Assembly: GCA_013400155.1 (NCBI GenBank)
Contig: VXBM01000008.1
Coordinates: 124,001 to 188,000 of the forward strand
Source: Helopsaltes ochotensis
Lineage: Eukaryota; Chordata; Aves; Passeriformes; Locustellidae
Length of the DNA: 64,000 bases
Direction: 5' to 3'
The notes under the pieces: generated by a model
The model's input: only the letters and a program-made list of their open reading frames with translations
Database searches by the model: none
Told to the model about the DNA's origin: nothing
Made by a program: the position numbers and the translations under genes
Shown here: positions 1 through 13,887 of the stretch, one piece after another
Position numbering within the stretch: position 1 is the stretch's first letter
How the letters are laid out: every line of letters begins with the position of its first letter

Positions 1-439
1 AGCAACATATGTTTCTAAATATTGCATGAAATCAAATTATTCATGCTATTCAAGTAAGCATAATGAAACCATCCACTTTTAGGAAGAACTTCTTTCTAAT
101 TAGAAAAATAAACATATACAAAAATCATTAAAATAGGCTACACATAAATGTTTGCTTTTAAACACAGTAAAATTAGACTGTTCCATCTTCTTTCATTCAA
201 AGTTACTTTTCCAGCTGTGCCCTTAACTGTTTATGTCATATTTATTTTAGTAGGATGATTCATTTTTTAGGAAATAGTACAAAAAACAGTTTAGGCTTAA
301 AAGATCTCCCCAGGGCTTCTGTTTACAAAAACCAGAATGTTACAACTACAGGACCCATGAGCATACCAAAATTGTCTGAGTGCAGTGCCTCTGACACAGG
401 GACTGTGAAGTTTAAATTGAGTAAGTTTACAAAACGCCA
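1..439. other. AT-rich non-genic DNA
   Basis: This stretch is AT-rich with short open frames only and no recognisable exon, repeat family or RNA gene. A 68-codon open frame over 255-461 starts with ATG but resembles no protein family I know and runs into the microsatellite, so I treat it as chance. Confidence 0.6.
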
Positions 440-521
440 GATATATAGATATATAGATTAGATATATAGATATATAGATATATAGATATATAGATATATA
501 GATATATAGATATATAGATAT

Positions 522-564
<43 letters not shown>
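440..564. repeat. Compound (GATATATA)n / (GATA)n microsatellite
   Basis: G residues recur every 8 bases from 440, with one 5-base slip at 456-461, up to 525. The period then switches to 4 bases, giving ten GATA units at 525-564. The minus strand translates through it as a Tyr/Ile/Ser/Leu periodic peptide, which is an artefact of the repeat. The 8-bp part is probably a derivative of the same GATA family expanded by slippage. Length is likely to be polymorphic. Confidence 0.95.
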
Positions 565-3500
565 TACATGTGACAGAAATGTGTCTGTCATAGCCCTTTA
601 ACAGAAAGATTCTAACAGGATCTGAAAACTGATGTAAGCTAAATTCAGTTTTAGAATACAGGCATTCTTAATAATAAGGGTAATTTTTAATGAAAGAAAA
701 TTACCTTGAATATTTTACATTCTTTTATTTTAGGTCAATAAGATTAAATAAGGTACTATTTTAGAAGAAAAATGCAGGGATCATGAACATCTTTTAGTCT
801 CTATTTTTATTATTTTATTTTTAGCATGTCAGAAAAAATAATTTCATTTCAGCTGCCTAAAAAGTAGCAGTGTAGTTTAAGTTAAGTCTAGCCTCATTTC
901 TTAGGCTCCCTTTACTGCTATCATCATCTTCAGAAAGAGGTTCATCTTCCCTCTTCTAAAGAAAAATCATTCTTGCTTCTAAAGAAAGCTGCTGTGCAAT
1001 CCTTGGCTGTAATGTCCATACCCAACATTCTGCAACCTACAACCCCCTGCATAAAAAGCCAAGTAGTTTACATCTGTGAAAGCCAAGCTAAACCTTTCCT
1101 AGGTATTTGGCCATTCTGATTTTACTTGTCCACGTAGACTGCGGTTCCCTCTCCTATCTTAAGCACCAACTGCATCCAGAAGTGGTCACATGAAATGACA
1201 TCAAGGAGGAGTGGCAGCATGGGAACATTGGCCATTCCATAGGTTTGGTTCTGTCAGTGGACATCATGCCACGACTGGTGTCTGGGGATGTGGACCACAG
1301 ATTATAAATCATTCTGAAAACACAGGCTGCCTGAGTTTGCTCTTTCTGTTCAGAACAATGCAACTGTACAAAACAGCAAGATTTTCCACAGTATTAGAAA
1401 CAGTAGTACACATTGAGGAATACTGTAATTGTCTTATAAAATTTTAGTTTGCTTCTCTGAGGTGAGACCCAGCTGCCATATCTTGATTTCTAACAAGAGT
1501 GCCAAGAATCTTAATGTTATCCAGTCAAAGCCAACTAATGAACTCCTCAGGAAAAAGAATGTATAAAAAAATGCCAAAGCAAATAAAAAGTCTGGCACTT
1601 TCCAACATAGTTTTCACAGATAACTATATTTATCCAATTCAACTTTTTATTCCTGAAGCCTTTAGGATGAAATATTGCTCCAGGAAGGCTTGTGACTGTG
1701 AGAGGTTGAAAGATGAAGATGTTTGTAACATCACAGACACTGAAACCACTGATCCGCATGAGCAATAATATATATAACAGAGAAAAGCAATAAGCTGCAG
1801 AATACAGCATGAGGGCAGCTTTTCAGACACTTTTGTAATCTCCTAAAAGACAGTTTAGCATGGTGGAAGTTCACTGAATATATTGCAGAGATACAATATC
1901 TCCAAAGTAATAAGACATCAAAATTGTTTCTCTGCTTTCATTTAAAACATAAAAATTAAATTAAGTGGATAAAAATTGTTTCAATGACTGTTTCAAAATA
2001 ATTCAGTCAGCAAGTCTTTCCTCAGGACTGCAGAAGAGATGAAATAATTGTCATTTAATCTATGTTAAGTGTGCGCAGTGCTGCACAGAAGTTGGAAAAA
2101 AGATGATACTTCAAGCTAGTTTTCTAATTAATGATTAACAGAGAGTAGGAAATGTCACTGTATAAGACAGACAAACATCTTGAATGGACAGTTTTACTCT
2201 TTAGAAATTCCTGTTGCTAAATGAGATTCATCTGCAGGTCTTTCACTGTGGGAAGTCAAGGCAGAGTAGTAGTTAGGTGTAAATCCAAAACTTACCACTG
2301 GTGTCCTTAGCCCAATGCTCCAAAGTGTTGAAAATCTAGAAATAGCCAAGTCCCCCGTATTTCCAGCCAAAGGACAATGTAGCTTTGCTTTATTCATCTG
2401 TTGGGAGGACAAACTTTTAGGTGAAAGATCTGCCTTTTATAAAAGCACTTCTACATGGGAAGTGATAGGAAATCATTCTTACACTGTCAGTTAGTACCCT
2501 TACCAAATGGTCATGTGCTGTTTTCCCTAAGTTGACAAACTCTCACAACAAACATTGTCTTCCTCAATGGGAACCAGACAGCAAAACCACACAAACATAG
2601 TGTGATCACTTAAAATAAATTTTAAAAAGGTAACACATAAATTCAGTAAGGATGGATAGGTTCTTGCTGCTTTATGAGAAATCTCATTTATTATAGATAT
2701 ATTTTTAAGAATATTAACAGGTTTTTTAAAGAATATTATTCAAGCTCACTTATTTCTCTATTTGTTCAATTATAGAACAGGCCATAAGTATTTACAGACA
2801 GAGACACTGAAAACAACCAGCTCCTGGCAGACAAGATATGACTGAACATACCGCATGAAGAGTGGCAATATTAATCTTCACTGTTTAATACAGCAACCCA
2901 AAAAGGCCATCTGTTTGTCATTTGCAAATGTTTCATAAAACCTACTGAAGCATGTGGATGGCTTGTTGGTACTCTGATAAGAGACTGGAAAAAAAGAGCC
3001 ACATGTATTAATTATATTTGTTTCTAATTGCTTATCCTTTAGGAAATAAACAATACTGTTCCTGCTGAACATGAAACAAAAATGTTTAAAATGCAGATGG
3101 GTGTATGGGCACAATCAGCTGCTTACAGAATAGTGTAGAAATTCGAGCTTCACATGTGAATCCCTTATCCAATCATTTGTTCTCCCTGTTCATGGTTTAT
3201 ATTAATTAAACATAATTTTTTAACATAAAAAAACCTCACCAACAAGAAAACAAACAAGCTATCAAACAAAAAGACGGGGGGGGGGGGGAAAACAGAAAAA
3301 AAATGTGTACTTGGTATGTATACCATGAATACTTCATTATTGGTAAAAGACTAAACAGGCAGAGAGCTTTACAAAAACAATGTTTTACTAAGCAAGGAGA
3401 GCCCGATTCTTCCAGACTGACTCATCATTTGGGCTTGATGAGGAGCAGCAGATCAAAACACACAATAGGGGTTCACTGCGATAACTAATGAAAAAGGAAG

Positions 3501-5665
3501 TATTCAGAATGGAAAACTAAATCAAGCCAATGGGAGGGCCAGTGTTCATGAGTCACATTAGGTCTTTGCTCCCCACAATTGTTTGCTGAACAAATTTCAG
3601 GTCTGCATAAATAGATGGAGAAACTATATAAAGACACTTGCGCTCCTAATCCAAAATGTATTATTTTTCTCTTGAACTCTGAGTCTTTGTCATTTCTATT
3701 ATACTTATTCTGTTATATTTATTCTATTTTACTGGCAGCTAGCTCCCTTTCAGTGAAAAAGGTTGGGTAATTAGCAGTACTGTCAAATTTATGTCTACCA
3801 GGGGCTTTAATTACCATAGAGTAGGCCTAGTTTCTTTAGTGGGCAACCAGGTTTGTGACACACTGTTGTGATCCAAGTTTTCTAATACTTCATTTTCACG
3901 TTCTTATTATAGAAAGAAAAGTGCTCCTAAACTTGATATCTCAACTGATTTCTGTTGCATTGATTTCTATTTCTTTTTAACAGTATCACAGTACCACTCG
4001 AGTTGAATAAATGTGGTCAAAACATTGCCTAACCTGTCTTTTTACCTGATTTCTGAAAGGATGAGTCTACCTGCATTAGATAGCTTCTTCTAGGACCAGA
4101 CAGATCTTTAGCCAACTAATTATGATAAAACATCTAGAAGTCATACCAGAGATAATTACAGCTTCCCCTTTCTCTTGCACATTTTTCAACGCCACTTGTG
4201 CCTGACAACCCCATTCACAACATGTCTGGCTCGAACCCCAAAGCAGACATATTTTCTCAATTAATTGATGACTGTCCACAATATGTTTTCCACAGTTTTG
4301 ATCTCATCTCTCATTAGCAGAAGGGAGTTTGATTAGTTTTTGATCCAGAGAAGCATGGTTTAGTCTGTTACATTTTCAAACAGGATCCATTATTAAAAAC
4401 AGCCTTGCAGGATATTATCTGTGTGGAAGATTATATTTCACAGTGCCGGCAAAAGGCTTAGACACTGCCTGGCAATTAAATTTCTGCAGCACTATGAGAT
4501 AGACATAAACTGTTTAAAAGATGATTAGGAATATGTATATGTGATTACATTAACGTGTTTCATCTCTTCCTGCTGATCACATGATCAGTGATCCTTAAAT
4601 GAATATGTGCAGGTTCTTAGTTGATCCATTGGTAAGGTAAAGTACGTGATTTTATAAGTTCCATTATGTCAGATACTTTTCAAAATTGGTATGAAATACC
4701 CAAAACTACATTCAGTCTTCCCCAAGTACAAATACCCCAAACCCCCACAGTAACCCACTTGCTTCTAAGTTACTACCCACAGCACATTGGCTGTTTTCTT
4801 TCCAGTCTAATTTAAAGATTTCCAACCCCTAAACTCATCACAGACACTATGTACAATCCTTTTGGATAATTCCCGGAAACAGATTAAAAGACATGGCCCA
4901 ATGTAGGATTAAGCCAGGCTATTGAAATACAGTTTAAAGTGATTTCAGATTGTAAATCTCCATGACTGTGCTATGTCATAATTCTGGACAACAAGAAGCA
5001 AAATATCCCATAACACATAGAAAGTCACGGCTACTGATGTCCTGTTAACAGAGATCTGCCTCTCTTGACAATTTTAAAGCTTTCTAATGTATAAAGGTTT
5101 CTGAAAAATCATCTGGAAGATGAAATTATAATCTATTTTTCCACCTGATTCATTCCTCCTGGCCTTTTCCTAAACAAATAGAAATGTGTTTTAGAGACCT
5201 GTAGGTCATAATATGATAAACTGCAGAAGGTTTCAAGGAAAAAATATGTCCTCTTCATCAAAACCAATGATTACAGCATCTTTATTAGAAGCTGAGACAG
5301 TATGCATGCAATGCAGGTAGTCTAATGCATTGCAAGATGAGCAGTGTTGAAATGTATGCTATTTTTACTTTCAGCTCATTGAAGTCTTCCATTGCTATTA
5401 ATAGAATTGAGAAAAAGATCTATTTTATTGTCCCTGCACTAGACAAGGAAGCCTGAATATTCATTACATACATAGCAATTTTTGTAATAGATGACAGACA
5501 TTGCTTAACAACTATCCAAATTCTAAAACAAATTAAAGTCTACACTAGTATGTTTTCATAGTCTACATCAATGCAGATGCTGCATTACCGCAAAATTAAG
5601 GCAAGATTTTAGTTCTAAAGACTAAACTTAACCATTTCTGCTCCTAACAGTGCCTCTGTCAAGTA
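565..5665. other. Intergenic or intronic DNA, no gene recognised
   Basis: This is unique-looking AT-rich sequence with scattered frames of 60-90 codons, none recognisable as a protein. The only notable low-complexity site is a run of 13 G at 3276-3288 set in A-rich sequence. If vertebrate gene order is conserved it could be intron of the divergent neighbour PCED1B on the minus strand, but I identified no exon. Confidence 0.5.
3276..3288. repeat. Homopolymer G13
   Basis: Thirteen consecutive G residues stand alone in a strongly A-rich setting. Such runs are slippage-prone and often mis-sized by sequencing, so the exact length is unreliable. Confidence 0.9.
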
Positions 5666-5667
5666 AC

Positions 5668-5701
<34 letters not shown>

Positions 5702-5808
5702 AACCAAAAACAAAAACAAAAAAAACCCCCAAAAAAACCAAGCCAAAACAAAACAAAAAAAACACCAAAAAAAAACCAAAACAAAAAAAACCAAACCAAA
5801 ACAAAAAG
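5666..5808. repeat. A-rich (CAAAA)n-like low-complexity tract
   Basis: About 140 bases consist almost only of A with single or paired C, in units such as CAAAA, CAAAAA and CCAAAA. There is no adjacent retroelement body that I can recognise, so this looks like an expanded simple A/C tract and not the tail of a retrocopy. Confidence 0.9.
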
Positions 5809-6481
5809 GTATCAGGTGATAAGCCTTAACTAAATTTTTCCAAGATTAGAAAACTAGGAAAGCTGCGGGAGACAGTATTTTAACTAAGCATCTCATTCAA
5901 TCTGAATAACTTTTCCAAATCTTTTCACTTGCATGTTTTTTAACCCTTGATAATATTTTCTGCTGGAAATGAGAATTCTGTTAGTTTTTTCCTCCTGTTT
6001 TCCTAAAGCTTGGGGCACTGAAGTCTTTTAAGAGATCCATTGTCTTTCGCTGTCTTTCTTTTCCTCTAGAAAGGAACAATTTTTTCTGCTGATACAAAGA
6101 CACTTTCAACAAAAGCAATTTTTTACCTATGATCAATATCATATTAAAATGTTTTGCTGACAAGAAATCTAGCTGATTTTCCCACCCCAGTTTAGTATTA
6201 GAAAGATGTGTGAAGCAAGCTTCAGCTTGCAGATGGGAAAATCATTTTTAGCTCCTACTTTTCCCTAGGGGCCCCTAGCTGTAATAACTTTCATTTTCTG
6301 CTCATCCCCATATTCTCCCTCAAAAATGTCTTTACAAACCTAGTTGCCAGCTTTTTCGTATTGCATCTGACTTCCCTTCTTTCCCATTCCCATGCTCATT
6401 CCTCATTCCCAGGCTCATAGCTCTGACTCCAGCCCAAACTGTTTCACTCCAGGTCAGAGTGGATCTGCTGGTCTGTTCTTT
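5809..6481. other. Non-genic DNA
   Basis: Nothing recognised. The last 150 bases are pyrimidine-rich and lead into a CR1 fragment, so they may be a more diverged extension of that element. Confidence 0.5.
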
Positions 6482-6645
6482 TGATGCAGCCCAGAAAGCA
6501 TTTGGCTTTCTGGGCACATTATCGGGTTACTTTGAGCTTCTTGTCCACAGACACTCGCAAGTCCTTCTCCCCCCGGGCTGCTTTCAATCCATCCTTCTCA
6601 CAGCCTGTTCCTGCACCATCTGAGGTGCAGGATCCTCCCTACCGT
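6482..6645 (-). mobile_element. CR1 LINE fragment (internal, antisense)
   Basis: Read on the + strand, the order of phrases matches the reverse complement of the CR1 reverse-transcriptase 3' part: a 'gatgcagcccagaaagc' segment, then 'gagcttcttgtccac', then 'caagtccttctcc' followed by 'gggctgctttcaatcc'. CR1 is the dominant LINE of birds and non-avian reptiles, and its copies are usually 5' truncated. This copy also lacks the 3' terminus, has many substitutions and carries no usable frame. It is therefore an old decayed fragment lying on the minus strand. Assignment is by remembered CR1 consensus phrases; a RepeatMasker run would fix the subfamily and the limits. Confidence 0.75.
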
Positions 6646-8095
6646 GCATGCAAGGGGCAGAGAGATGGGGCAGAAGAAACCCTGCCATAATCACTGTACA
6701 ATGGAGAATTTCCAACATATGGTTAAAGGAATCCCTATAGGTTGCTTTGCAGAAGCTTCCTTCTCTGGAAGGAAACTAATGTAAACATTTTTCGGAAAGA
6801 TTTAATGGAAACTTTTTAATACTTTCATTCTCTTTGTATAGAGCTACTGCAATTCATGCTACAATCAGCATATAGCTGCGGGCAATGACCAGCTGTTAAT
6901 TTCTCTGGTAGGTAATCTATTAGTTGCAAACAGTACTTCTATCACAAACTGAGTGGAATTGTGAATGTAGTGCTGATAATTATCAATGACAAACATGTTG
7001 AGCCATGGAGCCCTACTTTATGTTCAGTCAAGCGTCTCTGATGCAGCAACAAATTCATTCTCCTCAGTGGTTCATGAATTGTATACCAGATAATAAATAA
7101 CATAAAAGAATGCCAAGGTCTCTGCTCAGGAAATTATTTACAGAGATGCTGCAGATGCTGTGGCAAAGAGTGGCAAAGAGTCAAGCTGTGTACATATGCA
7201 ATTGGATTTTCTTGCACCACCTTTGAAGTACTCCTGTGTGCAATGGTATTTTCAAGAGCCCTGCCTTGTACCTTTTACTTATAGCTGAACATGTACTCAA
7301 TGCAAAAGAAGTCTTTCATGATGTGTTTCTCCTGATTCAGATAACAATACAACCTGTCTGTCTGAGTTTTAGAGCTGTAGATATTTTGGTCTGAGTTCAC
7401 TTTACCAAATACTCACATGTTCAAAGAGATGTGGCCACATAATGCTGCAGACTGATTCCTGTCTCCTAACATGTTTTAGTTTTACTTCTGGGCTGAGGTT
7501 GTCTGCATAAGCTAGAAGGGATAGGACTGAGAACAAGGATGAGTTTTCCTCTAACTTCTTTCTCCATCGGCAGGGGCTGAGGTGGCACAGGTCCACATTC
7601 TAGAGCATGAATCCCTTGCTTCAGGTTCCACTTCAAGGCTCAGAGAATGATTTTTTCTGAAATTCAAGACAATCTCACAGCCTAATTTTACTCTGTAATG
7701 CTATATCTTATTTTGGGGGGCTCTGGTCCTTGTCTAACTCCCCAGTAATTCAGTTCAGCTCACTTACACAGTGGACTTTGGAAGCAGCACACTTTTATTC
7801 ATCTGAATTAGTCTGCTGATGGTTGGTAAACTAATCCAGCTTTCAAAGGACAAGCACTAGATCCAGGTGTGGATGAGAAGCAGAGATGTACAGCAGGATA
7901 GGTGAGGAAGGTGGGACATGACCATTTCTGTAAAAGCAGCTAATGGGGAAGTTGGTGATAGATTCCTTACCTTAAGGTGATTCTCATTTTCCTCTAGCAA
8001 CTTTCACCCCTTTTGGAAATAAGAGAGAAGCTATAATAAAGCCTCCTTCCCCAGAATATTTTAGCTTCCTGTAAAACCAACACAGGAAGAAATGT
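6646..8095. other. Non-genic DNA
   Basis: No gene or interspersed repeat was recognised. A small 10-base direct repeat (gtggcaaaga twice) sits near 7160-7185. Confidence 0.5.
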
Positions 8096-8204
8096 TTTGG
8101 TTTGGGTTTTTTTTAATCTTGGTAGGGGTTTTTTGTTTGGGTTTTTTGATTTGTGGGGGAGGGAGGGGTTTGTTTGTGCTGGGCCTTGGTGGGGTTTTTT
8201 TTCA
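8096..8204 (+). repeat. G/T-rich low-complexity tract
   Basis: The + strand alternates T runs of up to 8 with clustered G runs, including GGTAGGGG, GTGGGGGAGGGAGGGG and GGTGGGG. The closely spaced G3-G5 runs in the middle could form a G-quadruplex on the + strand. It could also be a decayed simple repeat. No gene or transposon context was recognised. Confidence 0.7.
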
Positions 8205-8343
8205 GAAGAGATGGTTCACCTTGCTATCTGCGTTTAATACATTATTTTGTGCATACCTCAGACACAACTGATCCTCTACAGACCACAGATATTGCTTAAT
8301 AATAATATGCTTTTGAAAGCAATGATGAGGAAACAGTGTTGAC

Positions 8344-8400
8344 ATAGGTAAATTAGGTGAATTAGGTGAATTAGGTGAATTAGGTGAATTAGGTGAATTG
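8344..8400. repeat. 9-bp minisatellite (ttaggtgaa)n
   Basis: Five exact copies of the 9-base unit ttaggtgaa occupy 8353-8397, flanked by one imperfect copy on each side. On the minus strand it reads as a Leu-Ile-His tripeptide repeat, which is a by-product. The exactness of the copies suggests recent expansion. Confidence 0.9.
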
Positions 8401-11400
8401 AATAATGTTTATTCTTTTTCTGAAGCACATTCATGGCTTTCCTCTCAGTTGTTACTGTAAAATATAGTACTAAATGACATTTAATAATAGTCACAAATCC
8501 CTGTGTTAATAAGTATATTGGAAAGATTATTAATTGTTAACTTGGAACATACTTGCTAGCAATTCTCTATCAATGCAATATATATTATTTACAGTAGCAG
8601 TTTTCAAAGTGGTAGGTCAAGAAAGTGCCTGCCATTATTCCAGATACAAAGTCCTAAATTAAATGCCTAAAAACAGAATATGAAAACTGTGCTATGCCCC
8701 TAACTACTACCCATCAGTCATACCAACCATAACAAATTATAGTCATTGAAGTACTACAAGTTTGTAGAAATTTTAAAGAAAGATGGAATATATTGGCTAA
8801 TTGTCTAGAAAAGAAAGTGATTAAAATTTGAACCATTTTTTTCCCAGACATTGTCTTTTTGCCCATGAATCAGATTATTTGGTTGACAAATGAAAAGTCA
8901 AGAAAGCAATAAATCTTGTCTTCTTCTTTCAGCTCAGAAATAAAAATGAGATGGAGAGGATATATGAAGTCAAAATCTTTGAAAGACTTGGTCTTCTCCA
9001 GATTCAGTTCAGCTATTATTTAACTGTCAGAATTTCTTCCATGCAGCAGAGCAATATAAGTATCTGATATTTTTATTGCTTTTATTAAAGAAATGAAATA
9101 GGGTTTCTAATTCAATAGAAAGAAATCTGGTTTTTGTCTAAGTGGGTCCTAATTTCCAATCAAATGCAGCTTGCCACTACTTCCAATACACAAATGAATT
9201 ACTAAGTAATGAAGAAATATATTGTTTAGATTTTTCCATATTGAAAACACTTAATAAACAATTAAAAATAATTGTAATACTGTAGGAGTTGCTCACCTAA
9301 AAGACATTTTATCTTTTGTAACTCAAGATCAATCTTCAAGAGATAAATTAGTTAAATTTACTTGAAAGTCACAATTCAAATGAGTTATATTGGGAATGCC
9401 ATTATACCTAATTGAACTGTAAATCTGTGAGAAATGCTAAAAAATATATACAATTTAAGTTTTTTATTATTAATTTAAATCACGATTTCTGATCAGTGAA
9501 TGATATCACTTGGATTAAATTTCATTAACAGGCAGAGGGCAGACAAAGGCTGAAGGGTATATTGTGGTAACTGAGAATTTATTACTAGACCAGATCTGAA
9601 AATGAAACAAGCAGACTTTTCTCTGAGAATCCAAATATTGAACTGCAGTTGTGTAAATATTAGATGAGATCTATACATTATCTTTGAATAATAAAATCAA
9701 AATTTCCAACATGTAAAATAGTTAAGAAACCGTGGTTTCATTTCCAGTTGCAGTGTTATGACTAAACCGCTATAAAAAGACAAATCCACTATTTAGTTAT
9801 GGATTAGTTAAAATGTACCCTACAATCTTTGTGATTTCCATGTCAGTAGGTTACCAAAAGCTACAGTTTGTTGGAGATTAAATTAGTGACTTCAACCATA
9901 GCCTTTTTCTAATTACACAAATAATGTAAGCAGTAAAGCCCTGGATTACACTTCTTCCTAAAAGTAAGCAATTTGCTGTTCTAATTCTGGCTTGCGCTAA
10001 GCTTGAATCAAATTATATGCATGTTAGACAAAGCCAGGATAAACACACAATTTCACAATCAAAAGAATTTATTGCAATTGGATGTTCTGCTCTTTTTCAG
10101 ACTTTGTCTCAGGAATGTTTATTACTCTTAAGCAAAGCTAGATCAATTTTGAATTAATCATAAAACAGAAATAACTTTTTTGTTTATTACATGCAGAAGG
10201 ACTTTTTGTTCCTACTCAAACATACCCAGCCTTGAAGCAATTTCCTAAGCAGAGATGGCATACTGAGTGATGTGTTGGCATGATGTGCTGAAAAACATTA
10301 TAATGGACTTTGACAAGGATTTTTGTCAAGGTCATGCTAAATTCTTAGCACCTTGGCAGGTCTTAATGTACCATGCCTATCTGTAAAATGCATATGTCAA
10401 AGGCATAACAGCTGAAGCCAAAGGCTCAAAACCAAACCATACCAAATCAAGGTGAAAAAAGCAGTGGTTGCTGTAGGTAGGATGAGTAAATATTGAAGCA
10501 AAATGTCATGGAAAATGGTGGGGACTTCATTTTTACTATTGATAAATTGTGTCTGAATACATTGCTGGAGAACACATATTAAAAATAATTGTAACTGGCA
10601 AGGTACCCATGTGGATCTCTCTGTCTGCTTGCATAGACAACAGAAAAAGGCATTTCAGCCCCTTCTTTCCTTGAAGTGTATGGAGTAAAGAAATAGTTAA
10701 GAATTGAGAGTCACAGAAATAATCCTGCTCCTGGTTCTGCCCCTCTTAAGTCAAATGATTTTCATTTACGTCACCATATTTCATTGGGCATTACGTGTCT
10801 GTCTATGTACTGATTGACTACAATTTTGCCGTTAACGAATACTAGTTTTAAATTTGGAACATTAACATTTGGTTAGTAGATATTTAAAAGAAAATCAAGT
10901 CTTTCAGAAATAGTGTTTACCTTGAATTAAAGAGGAGGCCTGTTGCTTTTGTTTCAGTGCAAAGCTCATTTAATTTAGTTAAATACTCATTTCACTCCAG
11001 AACAGAGACACCACAGCAAAAGCTACTCAGGAAGGAGATGATATTAGGGTTTTTTCCATAATCAGGCTTCATTTTCTGAAGTCTTCATCTCTTAATAGAT
11101 GTAAAATTAATTAGATCACTTTATTAACCTTCACGGAAGAGCTGGCTACTATTTCCATGAAGAAACCATGTGTTTATGGTTCTAAAACCTCTTTAGAATT
11201 TATAGCTCCCATATCAAAATAGAAGCAACTATTAGACAAATCTCTGTGGAAAATGGCATAGGAAAAGGCAATAAACACATACACATCCAGTTTTTCCATT
11301 TACCCAATGTTATTTAGAATGTCTGTTGTTATCCATCTCTGTTGCTGAAACATTTAATCTGTATAATTAAAATAGTGGTAGGACTCACCTTCACAAATAT

Positions 11401-13300
11401 TTTGCAAATCCATGCATAAACATTGATAAATGAGTTGAGCAACACCACTATGATACCACTCTTCAACTAACCCTCAAAAGGAACAAATGCAGAGCAATGC
11501 AAATCCAACCCATTTAAGAAAAATTGAAAGATCAATTCTTTTCTCATCCTTTCATCTCCAAATGCTGGAAGAGATCCAAAACTATACTGAAAGATCCCCA
11601 GATATTTGTCACAAATCACCATACAAAGCCCTTTGTCCTCTACATGACCACGAGCAAGTTAGCCACAAAAAGATTTCTTTTGCAGTACCTTCTTTATGAC
11701 TGGACTGTGAAGATTTGAGGCCATTTCTCCAGTCAAGGGTGTTCAAGTTTTTCACTTCATCTTTTGACACTTTTTTCCCTTCTCTAGGAGTAGTTGTCCC
11801 TGAGAGTGTCTTTACCTTGAAAAATTATCTGTTGCCCATAGGGAGGATAGATCCTTCTGACTTGAACCTTGCAGGACTCCAAAGGGACTTTCCTGGCTTT
11901 GCATAAGTCTTCAGAGGGTTGGCTGGAAAACTATCAGATCTATAAGAGAAGGACTTCACAAATGAAAACATACAATCCAATGCTACAGTTATTTCACCAC
12001 CAAAAATTCTCTATCAGTCACTCAGTCATACATGGTTTTTTGCTACTGACAAAAAAAAAAAAAAAAAAGGATTTTTAGGTTTTAAGTACTGATGCAGCAT
12101 TGTGATTTAAGTGTATTAAAGAAACAACTGGAGCACACAGCGTACTGATCAGCTTGGAATGGGTGTACTGGTCCCAGGTCAAACACAAACTCACTAAAAA
12201 CATAACTGTGTGTCCACAGAAGTCCAGCAAAGTTTCAAATCAGATTTCAGAGTTCAGAGGAACATGAGCCTGTATTTAACCATAATGGATAGCATACTAT
12301 TAAGCATCACCGTGCCTTAAATTTGATATATCACTTTTAAGCTAAAAAGTATCAAGTTCTTTCAACAAAGGAATTTTTGAGCCTTTTAATCTTACGGATC
12401 TTGCAGTGCTGCATTTCCCCTTGCCATGGTAGCTCCAGCTTCTCTTCCTGTGACAAACTTCTTTTGCCTGTCATGGTGTCACCCATCTCCCCCCACAAGC
12501 CCTCCCTGTCCACACCCTCCAAGCCCAGTGCTGGGGCTGGTTCCCTGCTGTGCTGGGCTGTGCTGAGCAGCATTCACCGGGTGTCTGGCCAGCAACAGGC
12601 CAAACAGAACAGGCAATTTGCAGAGTTTCTCCCAGGGAGGGTTTCCTTACTCAGCTGCAATAGGAATTATATTTAAGTAACCTAATAGCAAAAGGTCTGT
12701 TCATCTGAGAAAATGTTATTAACATTGACCAGTAGAGTAAAACTTTGTTCTCATGGAACAGAGATACACAGATACACAGGCAGATTGAATAGCCTTTATT
12801 GCCTTGGGAAACCTGCAGAAAGATTCTGTGTTAATGAAATCCACATAAGGAACTATGTATTCACCACCCTACACTTTCAAAGAGAAGCCTAGCAGCAGGG
12901 ATTTTTTTTCCTGACTTCTTTTTATCCATTCCTAGATGAATGGGAAAATAGGCAAAAATCACAAATAAAAAACAAGGCTGCTTTTCCATACAACAGCTGA
13001 CTGTACTGCTGATCCCACATGCCAGATGCTTTACTGCCATGACCAAATCTGGTGCTGACATAAATATTGTCCATTCTTGTAAATTGAAATTATTTTTGGA
13101 TACAAGACATATGCACTTTTTTTTTAATCTAGAAAGCTTAGACATAGAAATTTAAAACAAGCCATTACTGCTAATCAAAATATTGTTCTAGATTTTCAAA
13201 CATTCTTAATTATTTTGTATAACAGGGATATGGACAAAACTTGCTTTTTCTTTCTTTTTTTTTTTCTTTCCTTTTTGCAATGCTCTTAAAAAATCTTACC
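8401..13300. other. AT-rich non-genic DNA
   Basis: I see no exon with recognisable protein similarity, no RNA gene and no identifiable transposon. A-runs (12,049-12,068) and a T-rich tract (about 13,247-13,275) are the only low-complexity features. The 12,380-12,660 segment is locally richer in G+C but has no CpG clustering. Confidence 0.5.
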
Positions 13301-13352
13301 TAACTTGCTGTATTATGTGATATGCTTAACTTGCTGTATTATGTGATGTGCT
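13301..13352. repeat. 26-bp tandem duplication
   Basis: The 26-base unit beginning taacttgctgtattatgtga occurs twice head to tail (13301-13326 and 13327-13352) with one mismatch (gatatgct against gatgtgct). This is a simple local duplication. Confidence 0.95.
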
Positions 13353-13887
13353 TGGGTGGATGTCAGGATAAATTATAAAGTTTATTTCCCTGAGAACCTT
13401 GAGTTCTGCCAAGTTAAATCTTCAGGCTGAGTGGGGTGCTCCATTAGGAAGAGTAGGTAGTGGCTCATGCAGAGACTGGCTTAGCTGAATAAAAGCTTAG
13501 TTTCCAGTAAGATGTCCTTCCCATTAGGTTAGAAACAGGTAAACTGGGGAAAAGGACAGAAGACAGAGGAAAAAGTACATTTCTGCATGCAGCAAAAATG
13601 AGGGAAATGTAGCAGAGATCTCTGTAACTCCAGACAGATGCTGCAGGCTACCTGTACACCTCATTTTATACAAGTCTCACAGAAAATCACTGTCAGAAAG
13701 CGCACAAAAAGCTGCCATCCACTGCCAATATTCACCCTGGAATCAACAATTTTACCCAATGTTACCAGGCAGCGTTGAGTGATTCAGAGGTTTTTCCACT
13801 CAGGAGACAGCTTGTCAGTCATATCTGCCTGAGAAAGAGGCTCAAAATTTTCTCAACTTGGAGAAGCTGAAGTGGGACATGGGAAAG

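Noticed and set aside
297..569. 90-codon minus-strand frame with Tyr/Ile/Ser/Leu repeats
   Set aside because: It is the translation of the (GATATATA)n/(GATA)n microsatellite.
8344..8400. CRISPR-like regular repeats
   Set aside because: The 9-bp units have no spacers; this is a minisatellite in eukaryotic DNA.
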